Shown: piece by piece, positions 55,556-64,000 of the stretch
How the letters are laid out: each line of letters starts with the position of its first letter
Position numbering within the stretch: the first letter of the stretch is position 1
Assembly (NCBI GenBank): GCA_951394405.1
Contig: OX596339.1
Coordinates: 558,001-622,000, forward strand
Reading direction: 5' to 3'
DNA from: Coprinellus micaceus
Taxonomy: Eukaryota; Basidiomycota; Agaricomycetes; Agaricales; Psathyrellaceae
DNA length: 64,000 bases
Position numbers and translations under genes: made by a program
The notes under the pieces: generated by a model
What the model was told of the DNA's origin: nothing
What the model saw: only the letters and a program-made list of their open reading frames with translations
Databases searched by the model: none

Positions 55556-57545
55556 ATGTCTCTGTCTGCTGTGCAAGCCATCTTGTTTCTCCTTGTACCG
55601 ACGTACTTTCTCTATGACAAGTGGAGAAGGAGGGCATACCCGCTGCCTCCTGGGCCTAAGGGATGGCCAATCATAGGAAACGCTCTGGACATCCCTCTTG
55701 AAAGCATGGCGCCTGTGTATGCCTCGTGGGCAAAGCAATTTGGCGAGATTGTACACCCCATAAACATAGGCCTCGTACTTACCCAATGCTAGATTCTGGC
55801 ATTGTCAGCGCGGGTGCGCTTGGGAAGACTGTGGTTGTGATTGACTCGTATGATGTCGCTATCGAACTCCTTGACCGAAGATCGACCAAGTACTCGGACA
55901 GGTAAGTCGTTCATCTACAAACTAGCTATACGCACCCCCACCGATCATTTTCTTTGTAGGCCAATCTCGATCATGGCTGGCGAGCTCATGGGTTGGAACT
56001 ATATGCTTCCTCTCATGCCCTATTCTGAGCGTTGGAAGGAACACCGCAAGCGTCTGGTCCAGTTCTTCCGTCCTGCCACCTCGGACGGCTCCTTCGCCCA
56101 TACCCCAAGGGTCTATGAATTCGTCCATCGCCTCGTACTGGACATCAGTGAGACCCCAAAGGAGTTCTTCGAGCTTGTCAGACAGTACGCAATTATGTTT
56201 GGCAAATCAACCTACGGTACAATAGGCTGACTCGTTAACAGCATGGTGGGGGGCCTGTCGTTATCTCTGACCTACGGGCTCCCCATCCAGCGGAGAAATG
56301 ACCCCCTTGTAGAGTACGCTGATTCGATAGCGAGGATGTTGCCTGACGAGTCCATTCCGGGTAAACATTTGGTCGAGGTGTTCCCAATCCTCAAATACGT
56401 GCCGTCATGGTTCCCTGGTGCCGGCTTCAAGCGTTACGCCAATAGTGTTCGATGGATGTCGGTGGACTTCAAGACGAAGCCGTACAAAATGGCGGTAGCA
56501 GCGTTTGTGAGTTGCGTTTAAATCCCCGCGTGCCACGGTGAAAACTGACGAGTGAACCTCCAGGGTACTGAAGGAGCACAACCTTGCTTTGTGTCAGACG
56601 CCCTTGCCTCGGTCGACTCACAGGAAGCGAGTGCGGATATAGCCGAGATACAGGATGTTGCAGCCGCCATCTACGCAACCACTGCCGATACGACCACTCA
56701 TTCGACCCTCACTTTCATCTTTGCTCTTGCCACGCACCCAGAATTCAGGGAAAACATTCAGGCCGAGCTCGATTCCGTCTTGACCGACGAATCGGGGGCG
56801 CTGAGACTGCCTACACTCGAGGATCGGGAGAGGCTCCCCCGTCTCACAGCAGCAGTCATGGAGTCTCAGCGATGGGCACCTGTCACGCCCATTGGGGTCC
56901 CACACGTATCAACAGAAGACGACGTCTTCGAGGGGTATTTCATTCCGAAGGGATCTGTGATCGTTGCAAACCAATGGTAAATTCAGCTACACTCTTTGGG
57001 GACTTGGCTTGAAGCACTCACGGGTTAATTCAGGTCCATGTTGAACGACGAGAAGGAGTATGGCCCATCCCCGTATTCGTTTAACCCGAATCGATTCCTC
57101 AGTTCAAAAGGGCCAGGAGAGACCGTCAAGATCAACCCTTCGGTTCGCCATCCAAACGCGATCGCATTTGGGTTTGGGAGGAGGTGAGTGTCGCCATCTC
57201 GCCAGCCCACGCCTTTCCCCATGTTGATATTCTCGCTGCTGCGAATGACAGAGTTTGCCCTGGGATGCAAATTGCGGAGTCGACGCTGTGGCTTGCCGCC
57301 GCTTCATTGGTTACTCTTTTCGAATTCGAGACACCCCCTAGTGAAAAGGCGAATTACATCGGGTTGGATGGAAAGGTTGATCCAGCATTTAACCCCGGCT
57401 TCATATGGTGCGTTGCAGGACCTGTGCATGGGGATGCTCTGACTGAATCCGTACAACCAGCCACCCCCTGCGGTACAGTTGCGACTTCAAGGTGCGCTCT
57501 TCGAAGGCTGCGAGTTTGTTGGCGGAGTTGGGCCTAGCATTGTAG
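55556..57545 (+). CDS. Cytochrome P450, group B copy 5 (B5), intact
   Basis: This is a complete microsomal P450 in eight exons, starting MSLSAVQAILFLLVPTYFLY and then YPLPPGPKGWPIIGNALDIP. Landmarks are WKEHRKRLVQFFRP, I-helix TTADTTTHS, K-helix ESQR leading to WAPVTPIGVPHVSTEDD, NPNRF, and heme loop FGFGRRVCPG. The last exon encodes CHPLRYSCDFKVRS and ends LLAELGLAL. Intron 1 (55743-55792, 50 nt) begins GCGAGA, where paralogues have GTGAG or GTATG, so it must be spliced as GC-AG. If it were not spliced, the frame would be lost early. All other introns are GT-AG. It is closest to B1, although on the opposite strand and about 28 kb away. The substrate is unknown. Confidence 0.9.
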
Positions 57546-57711
57546 ATTGTACTATATGAGAACTGATTGAGTTACGACCCATTTTGTAAAATCCTAGGTA
57601 TGGGATGTAGTATCATCGAACGCGTATGTTATGCTGCATGTCCAGAACTTAGGCCGAGACCTCGACGCCCTCGTTTCCCTTTCCACGCTGTACACGGTGT
57701 CCATCCACACG

Positions 57712-57817
57712 GGCTCTGTAGTGTAGAGGTTATCACTCAAGATTCTGAAGGTTGCTGGGTTTCGAACCCGACAAGCTACAAATTCTTGGAACCCAGGTTC
57801 GAGTCCTGGCAGGGCCT
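57712..57817 (+). tRNA. tRNA-Gln (anticodon CTG) with an intron of about 33 nt
   Basis: The acceptor stem is GGCTCTG paired with CAGGGCC (one G-T pair), with discriminator T. The D-arm contains GTGTAGAGGTTATCAC. The anticodon stem is CAAGA/TCTTG with loop TTCTGA..., giving anticodon CTG. The intron follows position 37 and contains CTGGGTTTCGAACCCGA, a hairpin resembling a second T-arm. The T-arm is CCAGG-TTCGAGT-CCTGG. A TTTTT run about 20 nt downstream may terminate transcription. Confidence 0.85.
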
Positions 57818-60413
57818 ATATAGCGTCTCCAAGCTACCTTTTTGTTCAGCACGTATTTTAATTTTTGACCAAGGCTCCGGGCCTCCGGCCATACTTTCGA
57901 TACCCTATCTATAGCCCTATCCCCGTTTCGTTGGAGGAGGGTATCGGATAAGGTATAAATAACGTATTGAGTTTGCATAGGGTTGCTCTGCTGCGGGACC
58001 AATCCCCGCCATTTTTGAGCCCATTTTGCTGCTCAGAAACCATCTCCTCATCTGTGAGTGTATACCTTCCCCTATGCCACAAAAATGGTGGTTTCCTGGC
58101 CTGTACTCGCCCTAATCGGTACATAGTGGTACCAATTAGTCCCTTCAGATTCGCACTCAGGCCACGGTTTGTCGAGGCTTGTATGTGTATGTCGCATTTC
58201 TTCCTGAGACCATGATTTCATAGTAAGAAAGTAGAGTTTCTTATGCGGTTTAGCCGGAACATGAAGTCCGATTCTGGGGCTTTATTTTGGTCACCTTGAT
58301 GTAAAGCCATCGACGCTGTCCTCATGATCAGTGCCGAGGGAATCTGGGTGCGGGCTCTGAAGGTCGGGCTCTCAACCTTACATTTGCATAGGAACTAGGC
58401 CATATGACGAGCAAATGGTCCGATAGTGCCCAGCCCCCGCGTGCGTGCCAGTGTGGATGGTTGGCTGTAGCACTGGCCAGCGCGCCCGACGGGCCTTGAC
58501 GACAGATGTACCCCTCACAAGGGGCCACGCGACCTAACGTTCTCTGCAGGGTCAAGCACTTAGAGGGTGGGGAACTTAGCGACCTCACAGACCCAAAATA
58601 TGGAGAGACGGCCCACGCTGCAGGTTTGTGGGCGTATTAGGCGCCGGCGGGCGCCTAATAGGCCGGACTCGTGTCCTTGGCTTTCACTATTGCAAACAGG
58701 CTCCTAACACTCGGCTAACTGATCAGGGGCAAGCATGAAAGCTTTCCACAACGTATCCCGGCTGCAATTGATAGGCACCAGGCTTAACGCTGATACGCGA
58801 TTTTCGAGTAGTTTCATGAATGTAAGGGGCTTGTAACGTACGCGTGACCCTTCGTCCCTCATCTTCCACGAATCCCATTTAGAGCAACCGAACTCAGATC
58901 ATGAAGGTAAGGGGACGTAGCCTGGTATCAACAACAGGCCTACCAGAACACCTCTATCCATGCCCCGAAACTGAACGGCGACATGACAACTGCAGAGTTG
59001 TGTTATCCTGGCCACGAGCTGGGAACGTTTCCGCTTCATGGAACACGTCGGTGTTGCTCGCCACGCCTATTAGTTAGACGACTCCTCGAATTTCCTTGCC
59101 TCGAAACGGTATGCGACCGGCGTCATACCGACTCGAATCCTGGCATTCCCAACAATAGATATACCTCGGAACGGTGTGGCAAGGCCACATGGGGTGTCCA
59201 TGCCTCTGGCAGTTGAGGGGGGGTACTGGAAAGGCCAGAAGTAATTCTGCGTAACGAGATAGTTGCCTACCCTTTACCTCATATCCGGACGTTATAGCGA
59301 TCATCTCGTAAGGCTCACGTCCGTGTTTCTTCTGGGTGCGATCCAATTAGGTTAGACCTACAATCTTGGAGAGCTCGAAAGAGAACTGAAGGGGGTCGTC
59401 TGGTCCACTTAGATTAGCGAGTTGGACCGACAGCCTCTGAGGAGGTGATACTTGAAACAGAAGCCTCAAAGGAAAACAAAAATTCCGAAGGATGGGAGAG
59501 ACGCACGCGTCGAAGTTATACCAATCACCAACGACCAGATAACAGCTGTGTTTATTGTGACTTCCGAGGGATATTCGAATTCTATCCCTTTTTCCACCCG
59601 TCGTGCGGTAGCGCCGTCGCGAACCCATCCCTCAGGATCAGAGGTCACCCGACATTAAACGTTTTCGAGAAGAACGTTCCACTCCGATTCCAGTCCATCA
59701 TTCCGCTCAAAGACCTTCTCGTGAGACGCCCGTTCGATATATTTCACACTGTCTGTAATGAGTGGGCAGGCTCGGGCAACAAGTAAGTTCATACCGGATC
59801 AGAGTAAGAACGCCGGTGTTAAGTCCTGCGAAGGGACAGGTGACAGGCCAACGACAGGCGACGGGATGCAACTCCTGGTTTCTGAGGGCGTGCGGGATGG
59901 GGGCCACAATTGTCGAGGTTATGAAATCATTGACCCTGAGGGTAATACCCATGCCCATGTCGGATGAGGTTGACCAGCCCTTCGAGGTAGAGCTCCATTA
60001 TTTCAGAACGAAGGCTTCCGAACTGAAGAAGCTTCCCAAGGCTACAACACCTTCGCTGATCCATGCCACGCGTACGAGGGCCTTAGTGACTGTTGCAGGA
60101 AGTGTCGAGCGAGAGTTGTTCCTGGGTTGACGATGAGACCCACGGAAGGGCGTTTTGGAACTTCATAACAAACCCTTCACTACATGGAATATGTCCGCAC
60201 CCGGAGGGCGATGCACAAGCCTACAGAGGCCGGCAGGTATGAATTCATTTAAACAATCGTCGGTTCCTAGATGAAATATCACGCTAATCAGCTTCCAACA
60301 CTCTACAAGCAGCCATCAACTCTTCGACTCACAGAAGGACCTCTCTCTTCTGTCCCCCCCCAAGGACTTCATACACCTGCAGGCAGGTCTAGACGTTCCG
60401 ACCATTCAATCAG
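57818..60413. other. Intergenic 2.6 kb, no gene seen
   Basis: No supported coding gene. Short frames at 58983-59216, 59445-59786 and 59762-60130 lack motifs. It contains a strong GC-rich hairpin (58635-58660). Confidence 0.5.
58635..58660. repeat. Perfect 11-bp inverted repeat (hairpin)
   Basis: TATTAGGCGCC and its exact reverse complement GGCGCCTAATA are separated by GGCG. Together they form a stable stem-loop, not close to any gene end. Confidence 0.75.
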
Positions 60414-62297
60414 ATGACAATGTGCAACCTACGTCGTTCGAAGCCCAGTGCAAGCAAGCCGAGTCGAGACGACCAACCTCAACAGTCGTACAACCTCTAT
60501 CCTCGACAACAGCAACACTACCACGACGGCGTCGAAACGGTCAGCGACACCAGTCGCCAACGATACCACCCCCATGTCGAACCAACCATGTGGCCCCTTC
60601 CTCCATCCACGGGTAGTACTGGGAGCAGAGTCAGCCTGAGCAGCAGCATCAGGAGCTATGCGACGAACCTGAGCTTGAGGCCAGGAGAGCCGCCAGTATC
60701 AGCGAGGGTCTTAGGGAATAGCTCAAGCGACGGGGGTGCTTCCATAGAAGACCTCCCAACCGAGCTGCTTGAGGCCATATTCCTCTTGGCGATCCAGTCT
60801 TCTTTCCCCGTCGAAGACCCAAACTGGCCTATTTGCCCAATGTTCTCCAAACAGTCGTACCATTCTCCCTCTAACTCGGGTTCGGGGTACGGACCGGGTG
60901 GGATAATAGCGGGAATCCCCCCAAGTGGTAACAAGCCTCGGACGCCCACACCAACTTTGCTAACGAGTGCACCCCATCTCCTCCCGACAGTGCTCTCGCA
61001 GACATGCAGGCGCTTCCGCTCTGTCCTCCGCCATGCCCCCCACCTCTGGACCTATCTCAATATCACACGCACTGTCTCACCCCACCAGAGTCAGCAGCCC
61101 CTCCTTGCGCGCCAAATCCTCGGCTGGCTCCCCCTCTATCTCGCCCGCTCCCGTGAGGCTCCTCTCCACATCACTTTCGACACGACGAAGTTTGCATCCT
61201 TCGCTGCTCCACTCTCCCATTCCAACGCCCCACCCACTCATGCCACCGCGACCCATCCTCAGTCAATCCTCGCGTTGCTCCTCCCCACCCACTCCCGCTG
61301 GTCGTCGATCACCATCCTCACGTCGCACATCGGCTCTGCAGCGCTCACACCACTGCTAGAACTCCTATCGCCTCTCACCCTCCCTGGACTCCGCCATTTG
61401 CGGCTCGCAGCGGACATCTGGAGACCTGGCATTGTGGGGTACGGAAATCCAGTTCCAAGGCTTTTCGCAGGAGGGAGTCCGAATTTAGATTCTGTGGTCC
61501 TCGAGGGGCTCCCGCTCGATTGGAAGTCGTGTGCAGGCGTCGGCCTGGAGACAGGCTCGGGTTTATTCAACAGTCTAAGGAACCTCGAGCTGCGCTTCAT
61601 CGCTGGAAGATACCCCCGCTGGGAGCAGTTCGCTGTCCTTCTTGAAGAAGGATGTCCGCACCTCGAGCGCCTGATGGTACGGGACGATTTCGACGAAGGC
61701 CTGCGCGCTCTCGACCCCCCGCATTTGCCGTGGCTCGAGGATCATGTCGCCCCAAGCGTCGAGGGGAGCGGGAGTGCCAGTGGTCGAACATCGTCCATAT
61801 CCGGGTCATCGAGGCTTCAAAACCACATCGTTGGTTTGCACATCACTTTGCCCTCTTCCAACGAGAGGGGAAGAGGTCGGTCATACTCCACATCTTCCTC
61901 CTCGTCATCATCCGGGTCCTCCTCCGCATCCTCTTCCCCTACGTCGCCGCACTACCCACACGCTCCCCGGAAACATCGGCACGAACGACAGTTCCGAAAG
62001 ATCCATCTACCCACCTTGAAGCACCTGGGGGTCCACGCTTTTACCTCGAACCCCAGTCGAAGCAACCTAGTTCTCAGGACGTCGCCCAAATCCCCAAGTA
62101 CACCCCAATCCATCGCCCGTTTCCTATACCTCTTCTCGGCGCCTTCGATCCAAACACTCGCCATTGGCGGACTGGACCGCGACGGGTGGTTCGTAGTAGC
62201 TGGAATGCTCGGCCTGCCCGCAGATGCACGACTGAAGCCCGGTACATCGGGCACCTTCCCCTTCCTGACGACTTTGACGATTGAACTAGATTCGTAG
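60414..62297 (+). CDS. F-box protein (627 residues)
   Basis: This is a single-exon gene. The N-terminal 110 residues are disordered and Gln/Ser-rich. The F-box starts at IEDLPTELLEAIFLLAIQ (residues 111-128), is interrupted by a Gly/Ser/Pro insert, and resumes in LSQTCRRFRSVLRHAPHLWT (about 192-212). The F-box should bind Skp1 in an SCF ubiquitin ligase. The rest has leucine-rich-like segments (LLELLSPLTLPGLRHLRLAA, NLDSVVLEGLPL, NSLRNLELRFIAG) that may present the substrate site. A Ser-rich stretch lies near residues 490-510. The layout is that of the expanded Agaricomycete F-box family. The target is unknown. Confidence 0.8.
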   Translation: MTMCNLRRSKPSASKPSRDDQPQQSYNLYPRQQQHYHDGVETVSDTSRQRYHPHVEPTMWPLPPSTGSTGSRVSLSSSIRSYATNLSLRPGEPPVSARVLGNSSSDGGASIEDLPTELLEAIFLLAIQSSFPVEDPNWPICPMFSKQSYHSPSNSGSGYGPGGIIAGIPPSGNKPRTPTPTLLTSAPHLLPTVLSQTCRRFRSVLRHAPHLWTYLNITRTVSPHQSQQPLLARQILGWLPLYLARSREAPLHITFDTTKFASFAAPLSHSNAPPTHATATHPQSILALLLPTHSRWSSITILTSHIGSAALTPLLELLSPLTLPGLRHLRLAADIWRPGIVGYGNPVPRLFAGGSPNLDSVVLEGLPLDWKSCAGVGLETGSGLFNSLRNLELRFIAGRYPRWEQFAVLLEEGCPHLERLMVRDDFDEGLRALDPPHLPWLEDHVAPSVEGSGSASGRTSSISGSSRLQNHIVGLHITLPSSNERGRGRSYSTSSSSSSSGSSSASSSPTSPHYPHAPRKHRHERQFRKIHLPTLKHLGVHAFTSNPSRSNLVLRTSPKSPSTPQSIARFLYLFSAPSIQTLAIGGLDRDGWFVVAGMLGLPADARLKPGTSGTFPFLTTLTIELDS

Positions 62298-62380
62298 ACG
62301 AGTATGATGGACATCTTTGACTCCTAGACTGCGGGATTTCAGTACTAGATTGGACTAGAATAGGTAGACGGTAGACTCAC

Positions 62381-63131
62381 CTAATCGTTCTTGGGGTTTT
62401 TCTCTGCTCTCCATAGTCGGGAGCTCGTTCGCCATGCTTCCAGCGCGATCCACGCAAAGCAAACCAGGATGACTGCGCTGGTACCGAACTCGACGATGGG
62501 CAGGTCCGCCGTGTTTCCCAGTGGGACTGGTATCTCGAGAGGTTGAGACGCGTGCGACTCGGCAACGCAGAAAGGTTCGGTCGATAGGAAGCTTTGAAGA
62601 TAATGTGGAACGTCGCTGTTATTGTTGTTGCATGAAGGAACGGCACCTGCCCTGTGTCAGCCACTACAGTCGATGGCGACGTGACGACATTGACTCACCA
62701 AGGCACGTCAGCACCAAACTGGGAGGGCTCAAGCCCTGTATAGTGTATGGAGTAGAGGCATCCGACGCGATAGGCTCCCCATACCGGACGTGGATGGGAA
62801 GTCTAACTTGGATATCGGCACGCTGGACGTCTTTCCTCAGGACGAGCTCCACCCCGACGCTACTATCCAGATCTTCTAAGGCAGGCAGAGCGTGAACAGG
62901 TCTCTCCAGCTCCTTCGCACCTCTACCTCTCAGCCCAACGACGTCGTATTCCTCCTTCCTCATCTCTAGTTCGTATATGTCGACGAAAAGCAGCGGTGGA
63001 AGGCTGTAGTGAATTAGCAGAGAGCATGTTGAATTCGAGTCCAATTCTGGGAGATGGACTGTGGTCACAATGGTGGGGTGGGCCCCGTATGTGGGTTCCA
63101 AGGCAGAGTTTGAGGAGAAGGGTACAGGCAT
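62381..63131 (-). CDS. PIG-X / Pbn1-like subunit of GPI mannosyltransferase I
   Basis: PIG-X stabilises the catalytic mannosyltransferase PIG-M in the ER membrane and so supports the first mannose addition in GPI-anchor synthesis. Two exons (62699-63131 and 62381-62646) join in frame, using the acceptor GGCAG|GTGCCG, and give 232 residues. Family-like blocks are HPTIVTTVHLPEL, CSLLIHYSLPPLLFVDIYEL, the luminal motif LPIHVRYGEP...YTIQGLSPPSLVLTC, and a C-terminal transmembrane helix (SAVILVCFAWIALEAW). A short cytosolic basic tail ends KNPKND. The start MPVPFSSNSALEP was chosen because it directly precedes the conserved part. In-frame ATGs upstream (63221-63224 and others) would add about 31 residues without resembling a signal peptide. 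Confidence 0.8.
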
Positions 63132-63435
63132 GGTGGTGGGCAGCGACAAGTGACAGATCATCAGTGCCCAATTCTGGGCGCTTATAGGAAATTTGTTCCC
63201 ACGATTCTTGCTCTCTTTCATCACGGTCCTGCCTCAGGTATCACGATTTGTGTCACAAATGGCGGTAAGGTAGGCGCAGATGGCGCCCCAGGAGGAATTC
63301 AATGTCTAGCGACCCTTGTAATGCATGTGGAGGTCGGTGAGTCAGTAGCCATTGAAATGGAACTTTTGCGACTATCTGACACTGGGGGTTGAGAATGCTT
63401 TCATCCCTACTCTGAACTGGACAGGAACCACAGAA

Positions 63436-64000
63436 ATGACCAAGGAAATGCCCTCTATCGACGTCGATTCACTTCTGAAGTCCAACAATCGGCCTTCGGA
63501 ACGCCAAGAACTGTACCTTCTTCAAAGGCTCTCATCCTTGGATGGATCGATCAGCATCCTGGATGCGGAACGTGCGCAGGCGCAGCGGACCCTCGATGAG
63601 TTGGAATTCAAGCAATCGAAGCTCCTCAAGAAGCGGAAGTCCATCGCGACAATAGTTTCTCCATACCGCCGGCTCCCAGCGGACGTATGGATCGAGATTA
63701 TGAAGTTCGCAGTGTGGAGCAGCAGGGTTCAACCACCTGGTGGCGAGTCTGTCCCGGACTTGCACCTCCTCTCTCGTCAACTCAAGTCAAGCACGTCCAA
63801 CGTCTACAAGCCCATCGCTGACGACGGAAGGGTCCACTGGCCGGAGGCACGGCAACTCTCCACCTTCACTCGCGTCTGCAAGGACTGGCGAGATATTCTG
63901 CATGGAGCGGCGACCTTCTGGTGCAATCTGGAACTGCACATCTATTCCAACGACCACAACATCGACGGGTTTGCCCCTAGGCTGGAAACCTGGCTTTCCC
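63436..64000 (+). CDS. F-box protein, 3' end outside the window
   Basis: The frame is open from MTKEMPSIDVDSLLKSNNRP to the last base (188 residues visible). Residues about 25-70 form an amphipathic coiled coil (RLSSLDGSISILDAERAQAQ onward). The F-box RLPADVWIEIMKFAV (about 79-93) follows after IVSPYRR. This coiled-coil plus F-box start is very common among Agaricomycete F-box proteins. Next comes LSTFTRVCKDWRDILHGAATFW, which is the second half of the F-box. It should act as an SCF adaptor. The substrate-binding half lies beyond the window. Confidence 0.8.
   Translation, partial: MTKEMPSIDVDSLLKSNNRPSERQELYLLQRLSSLDGSISILDAERAQAQRTLDELEFKQSKLLKKRKSIATIVSPYRRLPADVWIEIMKFAVWSSRVQPPGGESVPDLHLLSRQLKSSTSNVYKPIADDGRVHWPEARQLSTFTRVCKDWRDILHGAATFWCNLELHIYSNDHNIDGFAPRLETWLS

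Noticed and set aside
1..57545. Secondary-metabolite biosynthetic cluster
   Set aside because: Only P450s are present; no polyketide synthase, NRPS, terpene synthase, prenyltransferase or dedicated transporter is visible.
1..64000. CRISPR array, bacterial operon, rRNA or full-length transposon
   Set aside because: No regularly spaced repeats, no rRNA-like sequence, and no transposase or reverse transcriptase motifs were seen in any frame I examined.

Overview
The window reads as nuclear DNA of a filamentous basidiomycete, most likely an Agaricomycete (mushroom or wood-decay fungus). Evidence: nearly every gene is split by short GT-AG introns (about 45-65 nt); there is a local expansion of cytochrome P450 genes; a NACHT NTPase, F-box proteins with the Agaricomycete layout and a large low-complexity protein are present; both tRNA genes carry introns. 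All gene models were built by hand from reading frames, splice sites and family motifs. No database search was run.

Layout. 1-1298: 3' part of a P450 gene (A1, + strand). 3.1-7.7 kb: a zinc-finger transcription factor combining two C2H2 fingers and a Zn2Cys6 cluster (- strand). 8.3-14.8 kb: a complete urate oxidase gene (- strand) with one intron of about 4.0 kb and another of 0.88 kb. 15.3-16.2 kb: an unrecognised 281-residue protein. 16.7 kb: tRNA-Ser(GCT). 18.4-19.1 kb: an unrecognised 208-residue protein. 19.4-36.6 kb: the P450 array, with five members on the - strand (A2, A3, B1, B2, B3), a NACHT NTPase between B2 and B3, and a frameshift in B3. 36.9-40.4 kb: a tail-anchored coiled-coil protein followed 9 nt later by a small multi-pass membrane ORF. 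40.4-44.4 kb: gene-poor. 44.4-50.3 kb: a 1,912-residue low-complexity protein (+). 50.9-52.6 kb: a type II membrane protein (-). 54.0-57.5 kb: a decayed P450 and an intact P450 (B5, +). 57.7 kb: tRNA-Gln(CTG). 60.4-64.0 kb: an F-box protein, the GPI-mannosyltransferase subunit PIG-X, and a second F-box protein cut by the window end.

The P450s form two groups. Group A (A1-A3) has a 23-nt micro-exon after the K-helix ExxR and an intron before the C-terminal segment. Group B (B1-B5) lacks the micro-exon. A2 and A3 sit on a tandem duplication of about 3.0 kb that includes flanking DNA. The array shows birth and decay together: recent duplicates, one frameshift, one relic, two GC-AG donors and one unusual heme-loop substitution. 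I see no polyketide synthase, NRPS or terpene synthase, so this is a P450 paralogue array rather than a demonstrable biosynthetic cluster. The remaining genes (purine catabolism, GPI anchoring, transcription, F-box adaptors, NACHT) look like separate functions interleaved with it.
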